NCBI GenBank assembly: GCA_963749115.1
Contig: CAVVLP010000002.1
Location: 310,001 to 374,000 of the forward strand
From: SZUA-36 sp963749115
GTDB taxonomy: Bacteria; Pseudomonadota; Gammaproteobacteria; Xanthomonadales; SZUA-36
Reading direction: 5' to 3'
Length of the DNA stretch: 64,000 nt
A program made the translations under genes and the position numbers. This document shows positions 20,843-29,392 of the stretch, piece by piece. A model generated the notes under the pieces. It did not search any database, was not told the origin of the DNA, and worked only from the letters and a program-made list of their open reading frames with translations. The first letter of the stretch is position 1; each line of letters starts with the position of its first letter.

Positions 20843-21331
20843 ATGGCACTGAATGCATACCTGAACCTTACGGGTGAAACACAGGGAAAGATCAATGGGT
20901 CTGTGACCCGGGCGGGGCGGGAGGACTCGATCAAGGTGATCGCGGTGAATCATGAAGTGGCCTCACCACGGGACGCTGCTTCCGGTCTACCCACCGGCAA
21001 ACGTCAGCACAAGCCCTTTGTCATCACGAAGGAAGTCGATAAGTCGAGCCCGTTGCTGTACCAATTGCTGACCAATAACGAGAACATCACCGAATGGGAT
21101 TTACGATTCTGGCGCCCCTCGCGCTCGGGCAAGGAATTTCAGTACTACACGGTGGAACTGGTCAATGCGACGATCTCGGGAATCCAATTGGAAATGCTGA
21201 ACAATAAGTACCCGGAAAATATGAAGCACCGGGAACGCGAGCATGTTTCCTTCGTTTACCAGAAGATCACCTGGACCTGGGAGAATGGTGGTATCACCTC
21301 CGAGGACGACTGGGAGACGCCGGTGGTCTAG
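20843..21331 (+). CDS. hcp: Hcp family type VI secretion tube/effector protein
   Basis: 162 residues, intact. MALNAYLNLTGETQGKINGS is the standard Hcp start. VNHEVASPRD, HKPFVITKEVDKSSPLLYQL and FYRFW-like WDLRFWRPSRSGKEFQYYTV follow, with the C-terminal strand VSFVYQKITWTWENGGI. Hcp forms the hexameric-ring inner tube of type VI secretion systems and carries effectors. The ribosome site is GGAG at 20824-20827. No other type VI gene is in the window, so this is an isolated copy that would depend on machinery encoded elsewhere. Confidence 0.92.
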   Translation: MALNAYLNLTGETQGKINGSVTRAGREDSIKVIAVNHEVASPRDAASGLPTGKRQHKPFVITKEVDKSSPLLYQLLTNNENITEWDLRFWRPSRSGKEFQYYTVELVNATISGIQLEMLNNKYPENMKHREREHVSFVYQKITWTWENGGITSEDDWETPVV

Positions 21332-21356
21332 TGTTCGTCCCTGGTATTCCCGGCAA

Positions 21357-22156
21357 TCACAATGGCAGGTCATCATCAGGGCCGATGTGTTCATGGCCAA
21401 GCTTGCTAATCAGCTGGAGCATGCGTTCATGATGAGAGCCATGCCAATAGGTTTTCCCACAGTCTCCACACTGGGTGAATTCACTGAATCGCTGGAAAAC
21501 ATTTGGGTCAACTCGGCCCCTGATGGCCGACTTATCTAAGCTTTGAATCCGGCCATTGCAGTCCATGCAACGTGTAAATGGCTGCACCTGGCTAAACAGA
21601 TCCATTGCGCGCAGCACTTCACGTAGTTGTTGCCGGGGCGCGTGATGCCGCAACCAGTAGCCGTGCGTAACACGGTTCTGTTTCAGTATCTCCAGGCTCC
21701 GGGTAAGGATAATTCGTTTTTGCCGCAGCGATAAATCAATAAGCATGGCATTGTCGCAGTCCCGGTCGTAAGCGGCGTCGAACCCCAGCATGCGAAGATA
21801 GCGGGCGAGCTTTCCCAGGTGCACATCCAGGATGAAACGGGTGTTGCGCAATGGCCTGGGACGCAGGCGGATAACCGGACTGACATCCAGGCGTTCAAAT
21901 ACGGGATAGACAGCCACGCGTTCGCCGCCCCGTAGCCTGTGGGAAAAGTCCACCGATTGGCCGTCTACGAGGACGAGGTCAATCGCCGTGTGGGGCACGC
22001 CGATGGCCTGGATCAAGTCTTTAACTGACGGGGTGCCGAAAAAAGGCCAGCGAAAGCTGGTCTTGTGCTGTTCCGCAGGCAGGAAATCATTTAGCTCCTC
22101 GTAGAAACGAAACTCGGCAAAACGGGTCTTTGGGGGGTGGTCTTTAGTCTTGCCAT
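21357..22156 (-). CDS. Mut7-C RNAse-domain protein with N-terminal ubiquitin-like domain (probable indel)
   Basis: The N-terminal 80 residues (RFAEFRFYEELNDFLPAEQH, VKDLIQAIGVPHTAIDLVLV) form the ubiquitin-like domain that precedes Mut7-C. The C-terminal Mut7-C PIN-like nuclease domain contains RFILDVHLGKLARYLRMLGF, DRDCDNAMLIDLSLRQKRII and LTRSLEIL. It ends in a zinc ribbon with CMDC and CGDC. The upstream ATG at 22156 is in another frame and would join through an indel in a run of six C near 22132. The gene is 27 bases downstream of amrS on the same strand and converges with hcp. Confidence 0.8.
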
Positions 22157-22183
22157 CAGATTCAATCTTACGCGGGTTGGAAG

Positions 22184-23327
22184 CTACAGCGGTTTTTCAA
22201 GCAGGTCTAAACCGCGTGATACGACGGTTGGCATCGCGCGCCCCAGGATTCCGGGTGTGTCTTCAAAGACGCCGGCCACGCTGCTTCCACAGGAGCGGCA
22301 GAGCGCTTTCCCTTCGTGGACATCCAGGCCCCAGTTCGAGAGCACGTACCAGTCGCGGCCGACGAGGGTTTCGCCACATTGGTGGCAGTAGGTGCTTGAA
22401 CCTTTGAAATCATGGACATTACCGGTAAAGACGTAGCGAAGCCCGTTTCCCAGTGCAATTTCCCGGGATCTCCTCAGGGTTTGAATGGGTGTCGGCGGCT
22501 TGTCCGTCATCTTCCAGTCGGGATGGAAGGCCGTGAAGTGTAGTGGCACATCGGGGCCGAGGTGCCTGAGAGATCCATTGCGTCATTTTCCCGATTTCCG
22601 ATTCTGAATCGTTTTCACCCGGAATCAGCAGACAGGTAAGTTCAAACCATACATCCGTCTCATCCTTCAGATATTTAAGCGTATCGAGCACGGGTTCGAG
22701 GTGGCCGCCACAGATTTTCCAATAGAAGCGCTCGGTGAACGCTTTCAGGTCGATATTGGCAGCGTCCATGTGCCGGAAGAACTCTTCACGAGGCTCCTCT
22801 GTGATGTAGCCCGAGGTGACCGCGATGGTTCGCAAGCCCCGCTCGCGGCATGCTTGGGCGACATCGACGGCGTATTCCAGGAAGATCACCGGATCGTTAT
22901 AGGTAAAAGCGACGCTGCGGCAGCCCGTTGCGATCGCTGCATTGGCGACCGCCTCCGGTGATGCGCTTTCCTGCAGCCGGTCAAACTCGCGTGATTTTGA
23001 GATATCCCAGTTCTGACAGAACTTACAGGCGAGGTTGCAGCCGGCTGTGCCAAAAGACAGCACGGGCGTACCCGGCAGAAAGTGATTGAGGGGCTTCTTT
23101 TCAATCGGGTCGATGCAGAAACCGCTGGAACGGCCGTAGGTGGTCAGCACGATGACGTCATCCCTGCGGGCGCGCACAAAACAAAGGCCACGCTGTCCCT
23201 CGCGCAGTTTGCAGAAGCGGGGGCACAGGTCGCATTGCAAACGTCCGTCGTCCAGCGGGTGCCAGTAACGTCCCGGGTGACCCCCGGGTCCGACTTGTGC
23301 AATAGCATTTGCCGGTTGCTGTGACAT
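22184..23327 (-). CDS. amrS: AmmeMemoRadiSam system radical SAM enzyme (one indel)
   Basis: A radical SAM protein of the AmrS (PflA-like) group. The N-terminus has an extra Cys cluster (LQCDLCPRFCKLREGQRGLC) and then the 4Fe-4S/SAM motif CNLACKFCQNWD. FTYNDPVIFLEYAVDVA and ELTCLLIPGENDSESEIGKM follow. The frame breaks near 22570 and continues HLGPDVPLHFTAFHPDWKM through a C-terminal Cys-rich part (CHQCGETLVG, CRSCGSSVAG). The ATG at 23327 is chosen over upstream in-frame starts because they add an unconserved tail. The substrate of AmrS enzymes is unknown. It is divergent from amrB across a 116-base gap that should hold both promoters. Confidence 0.88.
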
Positions 23328-23443
23328 ACTTAAATTATTGGTGCTGACCGGCATATTTACAATCAAAACGGGTTTATACTTTTTGTACCTGATCCGCAAA
23401 CCGCTGCAGGCTACAAGGCTATGAAACGTGGAGGCCTTTTAAT

Positions 23444-24265
23444 ATGACAGTTATCCGGAATCCAGCCGTCGCGGGTATGTTTTACCCCGATAACGCCGTC
23501 GAGTTGCGTGCCACGATACAGACGTTCCTGGATCAGGTAGAGCCGCAGCCCGGACCTGCACCGAAGGCGCTGATCGCGCCCCACGCGGGCTACGTGTACT
23601 CCGGACCCGTGGCAGCCAGTGCGTACGCCAGGCTGCGCCGTTACCGTGAAAGGTACACACGAGTCATCCTGCTGGGACCCTGTCACCGGGTCGCCACCAG
23701 GAACCTGGCCTTGAGCGGCGCCGATGTGTTCCGTACGCCGCTGGGTGATGTGCCGCTGGACAAGGAGCTGATCGCCGCCCTGGATACCCCCGATGTCAGG
23801 GTTTTCGAGGCCGCGCACCAGTTCGAGCATAGCCTCGAAGTTCACCTGCCGTTTCTTCAAATCATGCTCGGGAAGTTCACGCTTGTGCCCCTGGTGATCG
23901 GTGACGCAGCGCCGGAAACCGTCGCGGAGGTACTCAACAGCCTGTGGGGCGGAAAGGAAACACTGATCGTGATCAGTTCCGACCTCACTCATTACCTGCC
24001 TTACGATGAGGCCCGTGCCAGGGACCGGCTCACCTGTGCGGCGATCGAACGCCTGGATGCCGACCGCATCAATCAGCAAGATGCCTGCGGCGCAACACCG
24101 ATCAGGGGCTTGTTAATCGAAGCAAAACGCCGCGCCATGGAAGTCACCACGCTTGATCTCCGCAACTCAGGCGATACCGCCGGCGGAAAAGACCAGGTGG
24201 TTGGCTACGGCGCGTGGATGTTCAGCGAGCTTTCCAAAGCACCAAGTGACGCGAAAAATGTCTGA
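23444..24265 (+). CDS. amrB: AmmeMemoRadiSam system protein B (MEMO1 family)
   Basis: 273 residues, intact. MTVIRNPAVAGMFYPDNAVE is the classic MEMO start. Metal/active-site-like blocks are ALIAPHAGYVYSGPVAASA, RVILLGPCHRV, FEHSLEVHLPFLQ and VISSDLTHYLPY. The fold is that of extradiol dioxygenase-like LigB proteins. In many bacteria AmrB is encoded with AmrS and AmrA (AMMECR1); AmrA is not seen here. The gene is divergent from amrS. Confidence 0.9.
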   Translation: MTVIRNPAVAGMFYPDNAVELRATIQTFLDQVEPQPGPAPKALIAPHAGYVYSGPVAASAYARLRRYRERYTRVILLGPCHRVATRNLALSGADVFRTPLGDVPLDKELIAALDTPDVRVFEAAHQFEHSLEVHLPFLQIMLGKFTLVPLVIGDAAPETVAEVLNSLWGGKETLIVISSDLTHYLPYDEARARDRLTCAAIERLDADRINQQDACGATPIRGLLIEAKRRAMEVTTLDLRNSGDTAGGKDQVVGYGAWMFSELSKAPSDAKNV

Positions 24266-24361
24266 ATAAGATAATGGTCAGCATTGATTCGAAGCAGAAA
24301 AAATCAGAACCCTGACAGACTGCAAGATGCGGATGTCCTGACTCTTAGACATCAATCAAAT

Positions 24362-24385
24362 AAAAAAACCACCGCGAGGGTGGTT
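24362..24385 (-). terminator. Rho-independent terminator downstream of the tmRNA
   Basis: On the minus strand the sequence is ACCACCCTCGCGGTGGT followed by a run of seven T, starting about 9 bases after the tmRNA 3' end. Confidence 0.85.
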
Positions 24386-24393
24386 TGTTTATT

Positions 24394-24755
24394 TGGTGGA
24401 GGCGGCGGGAATCGAACCCGCGTCCGCAAGTGATCTGCTTTCGGCTCTACATGCTTATCCGTCCTATTGTTTTAATTGAAGGCTACCCGGTCGGCAGGGA
24501 AAACAATCAACGATCCTGGATAAGTTTTAACGGATCCACACCAGGCGTGCTTAGCCGCGATCCCGTTTAGGGTGACTCCCGGGCTCCGACGCGTACGGGC
24601 ACGCTTCGGGCGGAAGGCACTAAGCTAGGTTTTTAAGCTGCTAGTGCGTAGTTGTCGTCGTTGGCAACTAAAAGTTTGCAATCAGTTTTACGAGTTATTT
24701 GCAGCTCGGCATGCACCTAGAGTTTCACGACCCACGTCGAAGCCAGGTCGCCCCC
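24394..24755 (-). ncRNA. ssrA: Transfer-messenger RNA
   Basis: The minus strand begins GGGGGCGACCTGGCTTCGAC and ends with a T-arm GGGTTCGATTCCCGCC and acceptor CGCCTCCACCA. The first seven bases pair with CGCCTCC with one G-U pair. The mRNA-like part encodes A-N-D-D-N-Y-A-L-A-A followed by TAA (around 24630), the degradation tag typical of gammaproteobacteria. Length 362 bases is standard. It rescues stalled ribosomes and tags the nascent protein for proteolysis. An open frame on the plus strand through this gene is spurious. Confidence 0.97.
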
Positions 24756-25389
24756 GGTACTAAACTATCTGTAAATCATTGGAACGCTATTCTACTGTTT
24801 TGTTTCATGGATGTCTGTAAATTGATTGAGAAGTACAGGCTGAGACGTTTCAAAGCATCACATTTGTTTTGTTACGAAGAATCAGTTCTGATTGGTAATG
24901 AACGATTACATGCTCGTTGCTAATCACTATCGATAGATGTGTCAACGACTCTAAAAAAGCGGTAAGCGGACATTGGTGCGGGTACCAATTATGTCGGTTA
25001 TGTCATGTCGCAGAAAAGTTTCATAAACATAAGATAAATAAGAATAAAATAATAGCTTTTTATTCCAATATACTGTATATTTGTATAGTATAAACATACA
25101 GGGTACAAAGCTCCACCAGGGTAAAGTCAGTTACTCAAATATACGGGCCATTTCTGCGGGAACCTTGCCGCGATTCAATCAAGCAATCAAAAATTGGGCT
25201 TGAAAATCAGCCCGGATACATGTGTTCCCGAGTGGTATGGCGATCATATGGACCCCGGAGTGGCGGTCGATATGCTGTTGCTAAATGAGTAAATGGTACT
25301 TAGCCTGAGCATTGTATCAGTCTTCTTTTGTCATATTCGTCGACTTGTTACTACATATAGTGCGATGAATTGTTTAACTCAAAAAATAT
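24756..25389. other. AT-rich gene-free stretch between the tmRNA and a candidate small RNA
   Basis: No convincing coding region on either strand. A short open stretch ending near 25292 (residues VPEWYGDHMDPGVAVDMLLL then NE) has no usable start and no recognised homology; it may be a gene remnant. A near-palindrome TACTGTATATTTGTATAGTA occurs near 25070. No integrase or tRNA/tmRNA 3'-end duplication was seen. Confidence 0.5.
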
Positions 25390-25417
25390 TTGACAATGTA
25401 TAAGATTTGTATAATAA
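25390..25417 (+). promoter_or_regulatory. Probable sigma-70 promoter in gene-free DNA
   Basis: A perfect -35 TTGACA at 25390-25395 is followed by TAATAA at 25412-25417 (16-base spacer), with TATAAT overlapping at 25410-25415 (14-base spacer). No protein gene begins downstream before the terminator at 25599. Confidence 0.55.
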
Positions 25418-25419
25418 TA

Positions 25420-25624
25420 TGATGAACTTAAAAAATTAATTGCAACCTTTTAGAATCGAGGTACAAAGCAGTATTTAAACGGCGATAAAAAATACCTCAT
25501 TGAAATTTCAGCTGATGATTGTACTTCGCCAAAAAAGTTTTTATAAGCAAGCCCAGGAGTACGAGATCATTGCTCAATGAATCAATAGCCCCAAATTACC
25601 CCGGTCTTCGCCGGGGCTTTTTTT
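25420..25624 (+). ncRNA. Candidate small RNA between a promoter and a strong terminator
   Basis: About 200 bases lie between the promoter at 25390 and a rho-independent terminator at 25599-25624. The largest start-to-stop frame inside is 21 codons (ATG at 25515). A second open stretch (residues QYLNGDKKYLIEISADDCTS) lacks a start and could be a decayed gene end. The arrangement fits a small noncoding transcript, but the sequence matches no RNA family I recognise. Confidence 0.35.
25599..25624 (+). terminator. Rho-independent terminator
   Basis: CCCCGG, loop region TCTTCG, CCGGGG, then C and a run of eight T. The stem is GC-only and the signal is strong. It precedes the start of the fatty-acid operon by about 90 bases. 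Confidence 0.88.
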
Positions 25625-25713
25625 AAACCTGGCAACGTTTTCCTTCCAGGGTTGCGTAAAGAATGTTTGGCTAAGATATTTTTAATATAATAAATTGGAT
25701 TAATGACATTGAT

Positions 25714-26866
25714 ATGACTGACGCCGAAACGTTGGCCCATTCGTTAAGAGAGGAACTGAAAAAAATGCAGCAGGTATTACAGGCAGGCAAGCGTGTAAGC
25801 GGGAAATCCTCCGGCCCCATTGGTTGGGCGGAAGAAGGTCTTATCCCCGACCGGGTCATCCGCGCCGGTATCCGGCGGCTCAATCGCCGGCGACTGGAGG
25901 ACATCCATGCGGATGACCAGGAATATTCATGCCGTGAACTGGCAGCCTTTGTTGAGGAGATGAGGGTCTGCCGAAATTGCACCTGTACCTGAGTTGGCCA
26001 ACGAGCAACATTATGAAGTTCCGGCTGAGTTTTTTGGTCTTGTGATGGGTGATCACCGTAAGTACAGCAGTTGCTACTGGACCGACGAAACCTTGAGCCT
26101 TTCTCACGCAGAGGCGGAAGCACTGCGGCTTACCTGTCTTCATGCTGAAATTGAAGATGGTATGCAGATACTTGACCTGGGTTGTGGCTGGGGCTCTTTA
26201 AGCCTTTGGATTGCGGCGCATTACCCGGCAAGCAGGGTCGTTTCGGTGTCAAACTCGAACAGCCAGCGTGAGTACATTACAGCCCAGGCGAAAGACCGCG
26301 GTCTTGAAAACCTTTCGGTAATTACCTGCGACATGAATGATTTTGATACGGAACTGCGCTTCGATCGCATCGTCTCCGTCGAAATGTTTGAACACATGCG
26401 TAATTACCAGGAGTTATACCGCCGGATTAGCACCTGGTTGCAACCCGGTGGTAAGTTTTTTAAACACATTTTTTGCCATCGCAGTTGCGCCTATGAGTTC
26501 GTTGATCAAGGGCCCAGTGACTGGATGAGCAGGCATTTTTTTTCCGGCGGAATCATGCCGAGTGACGATCTTCCTTTACGGTTTCAAAATGACTTGCAGT
26601 TGGTCAACCAGTGGCGCTGGAATGGCCGGCACTATGAGAAAACAGCCAATGCATGGCTGGAGAATATGGATGCCAATAAGGCTGAGATCATGAACATCAT
26701 GAGCTCAACCTACGGCCCTGGTGATGCAGGCAAGTGGTTCATGCGCTGGCGTATATTCTTCATGGCCTGTGCCGAGCTATTCGCTCACGGGGAAGGACGC
26801 GAGTGGTATGTCAGTCACTACCTGTTTGAATCCCGGAAAGATTCGGCATCAGCGGTGAACGGGTGA
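25714..26866 (+). CDS. CFA-synthase-family SAM methyltransferase (one indel), first gene of lipid operon
   Basis: An N-terminal region of about 85 residues (IGWAEEGLIPDRVIRAGIRR) joins across an indel near 25965 to SAEIAPVPELANEQHYEVPA. Then comes the SAM-binding core ILDLGCGWGSLSLWIAAHYP, VSNSNSQREYI and IVSVEMFEHMRNY. The protein belongs to the cyclopropane-fatty-acid-synthase-like family. However, the C-terminus (WYVSHYLFESR) lacks the Cys-containing block CYCEGGF seen in the second family member at 32378, so it probably does a different methyl transfer on unsaturated fatty acyl chains. It overlaps the next gene by 4 bases. Confidence 0.8.
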
Positions 26867-27423
26867 ACCGCACGCTGATTAATTTTGTCGCTTTCCAGGC
26901 AGGCTGGTTTTCCTGTGTGCTGAGTGCAGCCAATGGATTGCCATGGTTGGGCTTACTGGTTGTCTGCGTAATTGTGGCATTACACATCCGCTTTGCTGAG
27001 CGGGCGTTTGATGAAATACAGTTACTCCTGTTATCCGTGGGTTTAGGACTGGTTTTTGACAGCTTGCTGGTGATTAGCGGTTGGGTTAGTTATCCCGGTG
27101 GAATGATGTTTCCGGGAATCGCACCTTACTGGATCCTGGCTATGTGGGCCCTGTTTTCGACAACCTTGAATTTGTCCATGGGCTGGTTAAAGAGCAGCCT
27201 GGTTCTGGCGTCTGTCATGGGGGCCGTTTTTGGACCGCTGAGCTACCTTGCAGGTCAACGTCTTGGTGCAATCGAGTTGGTTGATTTACGTTCCAGCATG
27301 ATCGCATTGGCGGTCATCTGGGCGCTGGTGATGCCCGTTCTTATCTATGCTGCAGGTCGTTTAAACGGTGTACGTACACGTGCACCTGTTGTTCCACTAC
27401 AAAAACTGCCGGAAGCGGAGTGA
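26863..27423 (+). CDS. DUF2878 integral membrane protein
   Basis: 186 residues with about five membrane helices, beginning MNRTLINFVAFQAGWFSCVL from a GTG that overlaps the upstream stop (GTGA). The phrases GLGLVFDSLLVISGWVSYP and PYWILAMWALFSTTLNLSMG are characteristic of DUF2878. Function unknown. In other gammaproteobacteria this family is commonly encoded with CFA synthase, DUF1365 and lipocalin genes, as here. Confidence 0.82.
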   Translation: MNRTLINFVAFQAGWFSCVLSAANGLPWLGLLVVCVIVALHIRFAERAFDEIQLLLLSVGLGLVFDSLLVISGWVSYPGGMMFPGIAPYWILAMWALFSTTLNLSMGWLKSSLVLASVMGAVFGPLSYLAGQRLGAIELVDLRSSMIALAVIWALVMPVLIYAAGRLNGVRTRAPVVPLQKLPEAE

Positions 27424-27426
27424 GCG

Positions 27427-28200
27427 ATGTTTGATTGGCTAGCTTACTTGTGGTCCGGTGCTGCCTTGCTGCTGTTTGCCGTAATTTTCTGGTTCATCAG
27501 TCTATTACGTCGTGATGTCAGTATTGTCGACTCACTGTGGTCGCTGATGTTTCTGCTGGTCGCGTTGGTCTACGGTGGGATAAGCGGAGTTGGTGGGCCG
27601 CGAGAGGTGCTGGTACTGGTCTTGGTTACCGTCTGGGCTGTGCGTCTGTCTGTCTATATCACATGGCGAAACCACGGGCATTCAGAGGATTTCCGTTACA
27701 AGGAAATACGCGCCAATAACGAGCCTGGTTTTCGTTATAAAAGCCTTTATATCGTTTTCGGGCTTCAGGCTGTGTTGGCCTGGATTATCAGCTTGCCGCT
27801 GGCAGGGGCAATAGCGGGGCAATCGGCAATCGGGTTTCTGGACTATGCAGGCATCGCATTGTTTGTGACCGGCCTGTTTTTTGAAGCCGTGGGTGATCTG
27901 CAATTATCACGTTTCAGGAAAGACCCCGCCAACGCTGGAAAAGTTCTGGACACAGGTTTGTGGCGTTACACACGCCACCCCAACTATTTTGGCAACTTTA
28001 CGATTTGGTGGGGGTTTTACCTTATCGCGCTTTCTGCCGGTGCATGGTGGACCATAGTTTCCCCACTGCTGATGACGTTCCTGCTTTTAAAAGTCTCAGG
28101 TGTGGCACTGCTCGAAAAGGACATCAGCGGACGCAGGCCTCAATACCAGCAATATATTCGCCGCACCAACGCATTTTTTCCCGGTTTGCCACGTAACTGA
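27427..28200 (+). CDS. DUF1295 / steroid 5-alpha-reductase-like membrane protein
   Basis: 257 residues, multiple helices. DVSIVDSLWSLMFLLVALVY, SVYITWRNHGHSEDFRY and the C-terminal NADPH-type region GKVLDTGLWRYTRHPNYFGN followed by WWGFYLIAL identify the DUF1295 / isoprenylcysteine-methyltransferase-like superfamily. Members reduce or methylate lipid-like substrates. It starts 3 bases after DUF2878 ends, so translation is coupled. The probable role is modification of a fatty-acid or isoprenoid chain (inference). Confidence 0.82.
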   Translation: MFDWLAYLWSGAALLLFAVIFWFISLLRRDVSIVDSLWSLMFLLVALVYGGISGVGGPREVLVLVLVTVWAVRLSVYITWRNHGHSEDFRYKEIRANNEPGFRYKSLYIVFGLQAVLAWIISLPLAGAIAGQSAIGFLDYAGIALFVTGLFFEAVGDLQLSRFRKDPANAGKVLDTGLWRYTRHPNYFGNFTIWWGFYLIALSAGAWWTIVSPLLMTFLLLKVSGVALLEKDISGRRPQYQQYIRRTNAFFPGLPRN

Positions 28201-28219
28201 AACAGGAGCTTATAAACCC

Positions 28220-28849
28220 ATGTTAAGCAAAATTGTACTGACGATCTCATTATTGGCGCTATCCACCTCTGTCTGGGCGGGGAACCAGGAATGGAAATTC
28301 CGGGTCTATCTGGATGACAAGGAAATTGGCTACCACGACTTTTTCCTGCAGGAACTGGATAACCAACGGAAGTTGCAGAGCGAAGCAAATTTTGAATACC
28401 GCCTGATGTTTGTGAAGTTATTTGGATATGAACATCAAAACACCGAGACCTGGACGGGTGATTGTCTGACCGGAATCGAGTCCAAAACGGACGCCAATGG
28501 CAAGCCTTTCCAGGTCAGTGGCTCCCTGCAGGGAGACCGGTTTGTACTGAGTGGAACCGCGGGTGACACCGAATTACCATCTTGCAGCATGACTTTTGCC
28601 TATTGGAACCCGATCTTCCTGCAGCAGGACCGTCTGATCAATGTGCAAAATGGCGAGGTCCTCGACATAGAAGTGAGTGAACCGGAATTGGTGCAATTGA
28701 AGGTTCGTGGTGAGATGCAGCCAGCCTGGCGCTACGAGTTGGGAGCCGGTGAAATGAAGATTGAGCTCTGGTACTCGGAAAATAACGAGTGGCTGGCGCT
28801 GGAAACCGATGCACGCGGCGGACGCCGTCTGCGTTACGAACTACTTTGA
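28220..28849 (+). CDS. DUF6134-like secreted protein
   Basis: 209 residues from the ATG at 28220, which follows AGGAG at 28203-28207. A signal peptide ends STSVWAGN. The mature start EWKFRVYLDDKEIGYHDFFL, FEYRLMFVKLFGYEHQNTET and the cysteine pair CLTGIES / LPSCSMTFAYWNP match a family (DUF6134) seen beside DUF1295 and lipocalin genes. It is probably a periplasmic beta-rich protein that carries or senses a lipid; biochemical role unknown. Confidence 0.72.
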   Translation: MLSKIVLTISLLALSTSVWAGNQEWKFRVYLDDKEIGYHDFFLQELDNQRKLQSEANFEYRLMFVKLFGYEHQNTETWTGDCLTGIESKTDANGKPFQVSGSLQGDRFVLSGTAGDTELPSCSMTFAYWNPIFLQQDRLINVQNGEVLDIEVSEPELVQLKVRGEMQPAWRYELGAGEMKIELWYSENNEWLALETDARGGRRLRYELL

Positions 28850-28867
28850 TGTCACGGAGTGCCGCTT

Positions 28868-29392
28868 TTGAAAAATCTAATTCGGATAATTTCTATAACG
28901 GGCCTCAGTTTCGTGCTGGCCGGGTGTAGCAATATGGAGCCATTACGAACAGTTGATCATGTCGATATCGAACGGTTCATGGGTGACTGGTACGTGGTTG
29001 CCAATATCCCCACTTCAATCGAAAAAGGTGCCCATAACGCCATTGAAACCTATCGTCTCGATGATGATGGCAGTATTGCTACGACCTTTACATTTAATGC
29101 CGACAGTTTTGACGGTAAACTCAAGACCTATAAACCACGTGGCTTTGTGCGTGATGATTCCAACGCTATCTGGGGAATGCAATTCATATGGCCGATCAAG
29201 GCAGATTACCGGATCATTTACCTGGATGAAGATTATTCGGTCACGGTCATCGGCCGTAACAAGCGCGACTATGTCTGGATTATGGCCAGGGAGCCTTCTA
29301 TTCCGGCACCAGCTTATGCGGAAATACTGAGTATGCTGGAGTCGGTCGGTTATGACCTCGGTGAAATTCAGCTGGTGCCCCAGAAATGGTAG
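28868..29392 (+). CDS. Lipocalin family lipoprotein (Blc-like)
   Basis: About 174 residues. A TTG at 28868 is preferred because GGAG (28856-28859) is 8 bases upstream; a GTG at 28859 overlaps that site. The lipobox is VLAGC. Lipocalin signature FMGDWYVVANIPTSIEKGAH is followed by NAIETYRLDDDGSIATTFTF and RDYVWIMAREPSIP. Blc-type lipocalins sit in the outer membrane and bind fatty acids or lysophospholipids during membrane stress. The stop overlaps the start of the desaturase gene. Confidence 0.87.
   Translation: MKNLIRIISITGLSFVLAGCSNMEPLRTVDHVDIERFMGDWYVVANIPTSIEKGAHNAIETYRLDDDGSIATTFTFNADSFDGKLKTYKPRGFVRDDSNAIWGMQFIWPIKADYRIIYLDEDYSVTVIGRNKRDYVWIMAREPSIPAPAYAEILSMLESVGYDLGEIQLVPQKW

Noticed and set aside
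25065..25085. LexA-like box (TACTGTATATTTGTATAGTA)
   Set aside because: The second half lacks the CAG of the gammaproteobacterial consensus and no SOS gene lies nearby.
24394..25713. Prophage or genomic island integrated at the tmRNA
   Set aside because: No integrase, no duplicated tmRNA 3' end, and the AT-rich stretch is on the 5' side of the tmRNA.
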